Source: Periplaneta americana
Taxonomy: Eukaryota > Arthropoda > Insecta > Blattodea > Blattidae
DNA: 64,000 nt
Assembly (NCBI RefSeq): GCF_040183065.1
Contig: NC_091122.1
Coordinates: 155,642,455 to 155,706,454, forward strand
Reading direction: 5' to 3'
The notes beneath the pieces are model-generated. The model saw only the letters and a program-made list of their open reading frames with translations, was not told where the DNA came from and did not search any database. The position numbers and the translations under genes are program-made. Positions 23,201 to 32,200 of the stretch are shown piece by piece; position 1 is the stretch's first letter; each line of letters begins with the position of its first letter.

Positions 23201-26200
23201 TTAATCCATACTGTATAACCTGAGAACAGGTTTTCAGGTATTTAAATGTTAGTTAGCAGGCTAATAGTTATGAATGAAGGGTAAACAGCAACATCATAAA
23301 TGCTCAACTTTTGCCAATTATTTGGTCAACATTTATTTTAATTTTGGCACTTAAAAATACGTTGCCTTTTAAATACCAAGTAATTCTAGTATTTTAAACG
23401 CATATATTTTCTGTAAATTAGTAAATGTAATAATAGCTTACCTCAGAACAAAAAAAAATATACTGCAGTTTGATAAAAATATTAATTCCGATGTTCATTT
23501 CTTCCTAATATCGACTGTTGATGAGGAATAAAGATCGATTCTCTACTGCATTGCCATATATAAAAATCATGAACCGTGGTCTCTTCACAAACCGTCTCAA
23601 CTTCGTTTTGTAAATTGCACAAGGATTCAGATCTTGATCGCAGATTAAAAGATGCGGCTTGAAACCATGATTTCGTCAGTGTTTTAGAAATCGATCCTCA
23701 AAGTTCCAACCAGAGCTCTTACAGACGTAAACATTAACACTGCTGCTGCAATTGTGAAGGAAGATAGTTGAATACCATTAAGAAAGCTGTTAGAGATCCT
23801 CGACATTTCGTTTGGTGTCATCCATACAATGGCAACAGAAAAATGCACATGATACGCATTTCAACAATGCTTATTTCCAATCTGGAAGTTCACATACAAT
23901 AGATGAAGAAGGTGAAGGGTTTCTTTCGGAGATCATAACCGAAGATGAGATTTGGTTGTATCAATTTGAACCTAAGAGTAAGCAACAGAGATCTGTGTGG
24001 AAATCTCCATCATTACCCCACACCAAAAAATGCCAGAGTAATGGCATCAGGAGGGACGGTCAAGGTGATTTCATATGACATTCAAAGAATAATTTTCAGC
24101 ATGTTGTACTAGGACACACAACTGCGGCAGAAAAATATTACAAAAGTGTACTCAAAAATCTTGAACAATCATGTAAGACGAAAATAACCAGCAACAGAGT
24201 GGATGCTGCACCACGATAATGCAAGAACCTAAATTTCAAATCAGTCATACAGTACCTCACCAATATAAGACTGAAATGCGACAACTTCATGATCTCTTTG
24301 ATAAAGTTGCTTCCAAGATAAGGTTTCCCTTATGAAACAAACTCATCAGCATTGCTGCAGTGTTACCAACATCAAGAGTATCACACAAAAGGAAATTTTG
24401 TGTTATAAATCTACTAAAAAATAAAATCAGATCTTCTTTACTACAAATAGCATGTATCATTTAATGATGATTTAGCGCAGTTTGTATAGTGCTGGTCTTC
24501 TGTGCTCGAGGTTCCGCGTTCGATCCCAGCCCAGGTCGATGGCATTTAAGTGTACTTAAATGTGACAGGCTCATATCAGTAGATTTACTGCCATGTAAAA
24601 GAACTCCTGCAGGACAAAATTTCAGCACACTGGCGACGCTGATATAACCTCGGCAGTTGCGAGCGTCGTTAAATAAAACATAATTTAAAAATCTTTTAAT
24701 GATTATTATGAATGGTCTAAGCCTTGAATATTTCGAGCCAATATGATCAGTAGACACGGTATTTTCAAACTAAAAAATATGACACATTAAGAGAAAACAA
24801 TAAGGAGAAAGCTAAGCTGAATGCTGCGAGATTCAACTGAATTGCATTCTAGAGGAAGAAATTGAATTATGTTATTATTTTCTGCCTGGCTCCTAAATGT
24901 GTACCCAATTTGTCCAGCTCTGGTGTAAGTAATGAAAAAATAATCACACCTCCAAAATAGAGTTCAGTACAAATGTTATGTTTTATTTAACGACGCTCGC
25001 AACTGCAGAGGTTATATCAGCATCGCCGGATGTGCCAGAATTTTGTCCTGCAGGAGTTCTTTTACATGCCAGTAAATCTACTGACATGAGCGTGTCGCAT
25101 TTATGCACACTTAAATGCCATCGACCTGGCCCGGGATCGAACCCGCAACCTTGGGCATAGATGGCCAGCACTATACCATATCACCAACCAGCTCGACTAG
25201 AGTTCAGTAACCTAGAATATATGGAAGATGCTCACGATTTTCGCTTTGGAGATGAAGTGAAGATTGGTCCGTCTTCACAAAGGCTACTGTTGTGTACATC
25301 TACTGTTGAGGATGAATTGGTTCTTGAATATGATGTATTTTGGTATTTTGAAGTCCTGTCTCTATCAGAACACTTTTTACACTGTGATGAAGAGCATGGA
25401 CACACTTTTGAAGCATTTTCACATGGTGCATCAGGATGTTCACAGAGATCAGATTCTGCTGTCTGGTCATCATTTGAAGATCTCTTTTCACGTTCACAAT
25501 CTTCACTGTTCCCATTTTCCTGGACAGTCTGCGTGCTTTGAGTGTCAAGAGTTCCAGACATGCCAGGGAGGCTTTCCAAAGGAGTGGCTTCTACTAGCAG
25601 CATGCTACCTGCAATGTCGAAAAAACAGTTCTGTATATAATGAATCTGCATGTCTAATCTAGAAACACAACAATTACACAGGCCTGCGACGATTTTGCAA
25701 CACAAAATGTTTTATGTCATAAAAGGTCAAATCGAATTAAATTCAATAAGCTCCTATGAAAACTAATAAAATATAATTTAATTTATGAATTAAAACAATA
25801 ATTTCATCTATACAATCACATTCAAATTTATACAGATGGATCTCTAAATCCCAATAATGGGACATCAGGAGCAGGGTATTATATTCCAAAATATCAAGAA
25901 AGTTATTTCATACCATGTTCATCCTCCTCCAGTCTTGACACTGAATTGCTAGCTATTGATGCTGCTTTTCAGTGTGTTAGTCAAATTTCTGAAAAATCTA
26001 TTTGCATACTTACCGACTCCAAGGGGGCTATATTTAATATAATTAAATATGTACCAAACCTATACCCACATAGAATTATTCCACTTCAGAAACAACTAAG
26101 TAAACTAAAAGAACTCCAAAAGGAAGTAACATTTCAATGGATACCTAGTCATTGTGGTATACCTGGAAACGAGAAAGTCGATAATATTGCAAAACAGGCA

Positions 26201-29200
26201 ACATATTTGCAACCAAGACCTCTTCAAGTGATATCTCTATCCAATGCTTTTGCTTCAGTCAAGTCTCATTTTGCAAACCTATGGATCAACAATTGGCTCT
26301 GTTCTGACAAAGGAAAAATTTTACAGTCTGTACAAAAGAACCCAAATGACCTGGAAATGTACAAAAACTTGCCCAGACATGTTCAAACATTTTTAACAAG
26401 AGTCAGAACAAGTCACATTGTCACACAATTGTACCTACACCGATTTCACATTTCTGATAATCCTACTTGTCTGTGGTGTAATAATCATGATGAAGATCTG
26501 GAACACATTCTTCTATACTGTCCATCCATAAACCACAAAAGAAGTAAATTAAACTCATCAATACCGGTTGCAGAAGATACAGCCCTGCAGTATATATTGA
26601 CTACACCCCAACTCTGGCTACTAGCAACAGGCATCTATAATGAACACCGATCAAAATACCCCTCATTTCTCGTGAAAAACAACAACTGAATAGACTACAG
26701 TGGACTATAGTGGACTTTATGTTGTCAGCAAACAGCTGGATACATTAAGAAGATTGATTGATTGATCTATACAATCATACATAGGCTACCCTACATAAAA
26801 AAAACAAACTAAGCTACTATTAAAACTACTTACTTACTTACAAATGGCTTTTAAGGAACCCGAACGTTCATTGCCGCCCTCACATAAGCCCGCCATCGGT
26901 CCCTATCCTGTGCAAGATTAATCCAGTCTCTATCATCATACCCCACCTCCCTCAAATCCATTTTAATATTATCCTCCCATCTACGTCTCGGCCTCCCTAA
27001 AGGTCTTTTTCCCTCCGGTCTCTCAACTAACACTCTATATGCATTTCTGGATTCGCCCATACGTGCTACATGCCCTGCCCATCTCAAACATCTGGATTTT
27101 AAGTTCCTAATTATGTCAGGTGAAGAATACAATGCGTGCAGTTCTGTGTTGTGTAACTTTCTCCATTCTCCTGTAACTTCATCCCGCTTAGCCCCAAATA
27201 TTTTCCTAAGCACCTTATTCTCAAACACCCTTAACCTATGTTCCTCTCTCAGAGTGAGAGTCCAAGTTTCACAACCATACAGAAGAACCGGTAATATAAC
27301 TGTTTTATAAATTCTAACTTTCAGTTTTTTTGACAGCAGACTGGATGATAAGAGCTTCTCAAACGAATAATAACACGCATTTCCCATATTTATTCTGCGT
27401 TTAATTTCCTCTTGAGTGTCATTTATATTTGTTACTGTTGCTCCAAGATATTTGAATTTTTCCACCTCTTCGAAGGATAAATCTCCAAATTTTATATTTC
27501 CATTTCGTACAATATTCTGGTCACGAGACATTATCATATACTTTGTCTTTTCGGGATTTACTTCCAAACCGATCGTTTTACTTGCTTCAAGTAAAATTTC
27601 CGTGTTTTCCCTAATCGTTTGTGTATTTTCTCCTAACATATTCACGTCATCTGCATAGAAAAGAAGCTGATGTAACCCGTTCAATTCCAAACCTTGCCTA
27701 TTATCCTGAACTTTCCTAATGGCATATTAGGAAAGTTCAGGATAACAGGCAGGGTTTGGAATTGAACGGGTTACAACTAACAAAATATAACTGAATTTAT
27801 TAATTAAAAAATAGTTTCATTTGAATTTATGTTTAGAAACTCTCCAACAGAGTAATTTTAGATAACCAATTATACAATCCTGTTTTGAAACTTTTTTTTT
27901 AACTAATGGCGAGTAGATGACAAAAAGAGGTATATTACTGTTAATAATAAAATTGAATTATATATTCCAGTTAAGAAAATGTGTAGAACAAGTAAAAGCT
28001 GCTAACTTATTACTTTAGCGGTTAAACTCCATTTACATTTCTAATTTATATAGTTTAACAATTTCACAACACTACATTTTCACTGTAGAAATAAAGAAAA
28101 CTTTTATAGATAATACTTAGAGACTTTATAAATCTCATTAACATCTTCAATGTTACGCTCTAATAACATACAAAGTGACTTTATTATTCTGATGTACTTG
28201 TTGTTCAGTTCCACTTTGCTTTCACCACTTCACTGAAATCCCACATCTTCACTTTGAAGAGTATCAGGTCAGTAGAAAAAAAGTCAGGTATTGTAATTAT
28301 TTTAAACAGAGATTTTGTGACATTGTTAATGAGAAATGTAGCAATATAGTCACGACATTGAAATATGTGTGTTTTTGGTGCTAATTGATATTTTGGTTCT
28401 TTGCATTATCAAAGTTTTTCTCTTAGACCTTGAATAGGTGATCACTGATCATTCAGATTTCTGTGGTAAGATGTGCAGTTTTGCATAAGAATGACTCGCA
28501 CTACTTTTTTTGTCATCTGAATCTTGAACTGGTGTGTCAATGTGTCAATTTTCTCAACTTCACTCCTTGTTCCATATGAAAGAATTTCTACCACTTAGTC
28601 TAAAAAAGAATCTTATTCAGACACTTGTAATGCCCCATTTTGATTATTGCGATTCCTTGCTAACTAATGTAAGTTCACTTTTAGCTGAGAGACTACAACG
28701 TGTTCACAATGTGTGCATACGATTCATCTGCAATACTCGTAAATTTGACCATATAACACCTTCCCTCCAGTTACTTTCATTGGTGCGTCTGAAGGAACGA
28801 AGAACAATACATTCACTGTCTCTTCTGTTTAGAATCATGCATACTTCTACTCCGAATTATCTGTTAACGCGCTTTCAATTTCTTACAACTATTCGAAACC
28901 AACTTCTTTCTATCCCTCATCATAGAACGTCTTTATACTCATCTTCCTATACTGTAGAAATACCTCGCCTCTGGAATTCGTTACCTAATGACGTCAGGGA
29001 CTGCCGGACTTCATCACAATTCAAAATTAAATTGGAAAATTTTGTCTCAGTTAATGTTTTTAGGTATTGCTAGAAGTATTCATTGTGTTTTTTTTTTCTT
29101 TTTCTTTTTTAATCTAGATTAAAATTGCAAGTTTCTTGTTTATGTTAGTTAATTAGTTAGGTTACAATTAATTATGATACTTAATCACTCATTTAAAGTT

Positions 29201-29253
29201 TGTGTGACTGCAACCTGTGTATATTTTTGTGTGGCTTTACTTTGTTTATAGTG

Positions 29254-29289
<36 letters not shown>

Positions 29290-32200
29290 ATTTTTTGTGT
29301 AGCTTTATTTTGTATAGTGTTTTTTTCTATGTTTTTCTATATTACTGTATTTGTATTCCTGGTGTTGTGGAAGAGAAGGCCTGCTGGCCTTAACAACACC
29401 AGAATAAATAAATAATAAATAATAAATAAATGTGTGTTTTTGATTTAAAATAAATAACCACGAAAAAATTACGAACAATAAGTTCTTTTTATGTGTTTAG
29501 TTTGGATATTGTGCAAGTCAAGCGAAATATAAAAACTTTGACACTGTAAGAAACAAAAGAAAGACAGGATGGACTACAAGCGCAAAGTAACAATAAAAAA
29601 TAATCTGATACTTACTAGATGTGGAGGGCTGTTTATCATCTGAATCTTTGGTATGTTGCTGTTTCGACTCCTGTGCTGTTCGTACTACATTTCTTTTTCC
29701 TCTGTCAGAAGTGCTGTGTATTCTGGATTTGGTACGGCCTGATAAGATAGAAGTCACACAGCTGTTACTCCCTTGTGGGGATGCACCCTGTTAAAAAAAA
29801 ATTGTTTCATAATTAACTACTTCAGCATATGTCATATCTCTATACAATACAGTAAAACTATTCTAATGTGAAACGAAACATTCCAAATTTTAATTTAAAT
29901 ACTTACAATAAATATATTCCATATCAAAGAAACATTCAACTATTCTAAATGGCATGTGGTTCAGTATAATCTCTTTTATATAAGGAACAAACAATCAAAC
30001 AGTGTTTTCTCTCAAAAGAATGAAAACTGAATTATTCAATCATTATTTTCGGCTTACTAAAGCCTTTCCATCGGTGACGTTAGTTTCATTCTAAATATGA
30101 GTTAGCCCATTGCTGTAGAGTAATGGTTTGTATTTCTGACAGTGAAACGAATGGGTCTGTGCTGAAATCCTTGTTAGGACAAGTTACCTGGTTGATATTT
30201 TTTCTGAGGGTTCCCTCAACCCATTAAGAGGAAATGCTGGGTAACTTTCGTTGTTGAACCCTGGACTCATTTCGCTGGCATTATCACTTTCATTTCACTC
30301 AATGCTAGATAAACATCACAGTTGATAAAGTGTCATAAAATAAACTAATTAATATTGGGGAAACCTGTGAGGGAATGAGTATTTTACAACCAATTTTTTT
30401 TAAATGACATCCATACTGAAATTCAAACTTTTTATTCACAATTTACATTTTTAAATACAGACTTTTTTCATGATTTACATATTTCAATAACTACTTTTTC
30501 ACGATTTACATATTTAAATAACGACTTTTCCACGAATTATAGTAGTTTTATTTAAAGACTTTGATGTATTTTACTCACTGTTTTACAGTGTCCCTAGCCA
30601 TCTGTGCCAAAGTACTATAGTCACGATGCTGTTATTCCCGGCGTGACTACTCCTCTTTGCTTACGTCTTAGGAAGTGAAGCTCTATAAAGTCTAGGTAGG
30701 TAGTATCGTTCGCCATTTTTGTCCTTTCGTTGCCGAGCTACCATACGAGGAATCTATTTGCCACACCGTTAAACATTATCATGTCGTAGCTCCTATGATA
30801 ATAAATCAAACGCACTGTAATTCAGCAAATAACTGAGCGGCATGTCTTCGTGTGCTTTCTGTGAATGCCAACGAAAGAGCCAAAATGGCGGGCAATTATA
30901 TTAAGTATTTATCGAGCCTTAAGAAATGAATGACGTCTTCATCAGTGAATCACAAGACGCACACATTTAAATGTAGCCGAACTGCAATGCGATTGGCTAC
31001 CGGAAATTAGAGCAACGGGACTATAGCAGACAATACGAACTTCACATGACAAACAATAAGTGCCGAAAATGTATTAAATATTATGTGGATAAGCATTTGT
31101 TGTAGAAAACCACTCAATTTGTTATGCAGTACGTAATGTTCTCTAATTTCAGATACAGATTTGTTGAAAAACAAATGAGGACTTCGTAACTTAGAAAATA
31201 AAACTTCTCACTATCCAAGTTCCATGTCACAATGAAGAAAATCACAGAAAGAATACAATAATGTAAATTGTAAAAGTCTAACATAACCCTTAACATTTCA
31301 TTAAAACAGGTCATTTTGTAGTGTACTTGATGGATACAATGAATGACATTACTTTATAATTTAAATTTCTCCGATTATAAAAGTATAATTGATTTTGGGC
31401 CCAATCAAATTAAAATTTCAGTTACAGTTAATGGTTTTAACACGTTGAAAACACACCACTTTGTCATCAAGGTCAAAATTCTATAACATTCACATAAGCT
31501 GAGAAAAAAATATCTGATTGAAGTATAGTGAAGAGGCCTTAGATTTATTACTGCTAGTTTCTTCTGCTGGAAAACACAAAAATTGTAACTAATGAAATTA
31601 AATAAATAAACATTAATCAATTGAACAAAATATTAATTCAATAACAACAGAACTCATTCTAAAAAAATACTCTTATATACATCAACAAAATCGTTAACTT
31701 TCACATAATTTTTTTATGAAAACTCAGAGGTGTTTTTTGTATGGGCCGAATCTTGTAAAGTTGCTCACCTGTGGTGGCACTGTAATGCTTACAAGCAAGG
31801 TCTGTCCCGATCTTGTAGCATCAATCAGGTAACGCAACTGTCCAATCAGGCTACCACTTTGTCGAAGTTTCTCAGCTGAATTCTCTGGGAGTCTTTGTAT
31901 TCGTTCGGAAACTGAAAATAATACATTTACTCAATCAAACTTTGCTTTCATTATACAGCCTCTTTCATAAATCCCTGAAACATTTTAGAAATTCACCAAA
32001 ATAAACTATGCAATGGATACCAAATTTTATTACACTGAAATAAAGGGAAACTCGTAAATTTTTTTTTTTTTTTTTTTACATATTTCACAGAGTTGAAGAT
32101 TAGTAGGGAGCAAACCCACAAAGACAGTATCCTTCACAAACCTCAACAAGAAAAAGTCACGGGGTTAAATCCGGGGACCGGGGTGGCCACGAAATAACCG

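Larger units (their letters stand above)
20020..23697. mobile_element. TIR element carrying nested piggyBac and LINE
   Basis: The left terminus GGGTCGATTTCTAAAA mirrors the right terminus TTTTAGAAATCGATCC. A 3-bp duplication TCA lies at 20017-20019 and 23698-23700. Excluding the piggyBac (20154-21851) and RTE LINE (22112-22969) insertions, about 1.1 kb of non-coding DNA with palindromic CCATGGTTTAAACCATG-like blocks remains. The superfamily is uncertain; a 3-bp TNA duplication would suit PIF/Harbinger. Confidence 0.72.

Noticed and set aside
25161-25662. Plus-strand frames of 126 and 132 codons
   Set aside because: Shadows of NPAT-like exon 5, which has matching splice sites on the minus strand.
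25946-26689. Host RNase H gene
   Set aside because: Flanked by a 13-bp target duplication and a (GATT)n tail, and repeated at 56105; part of a LINE.
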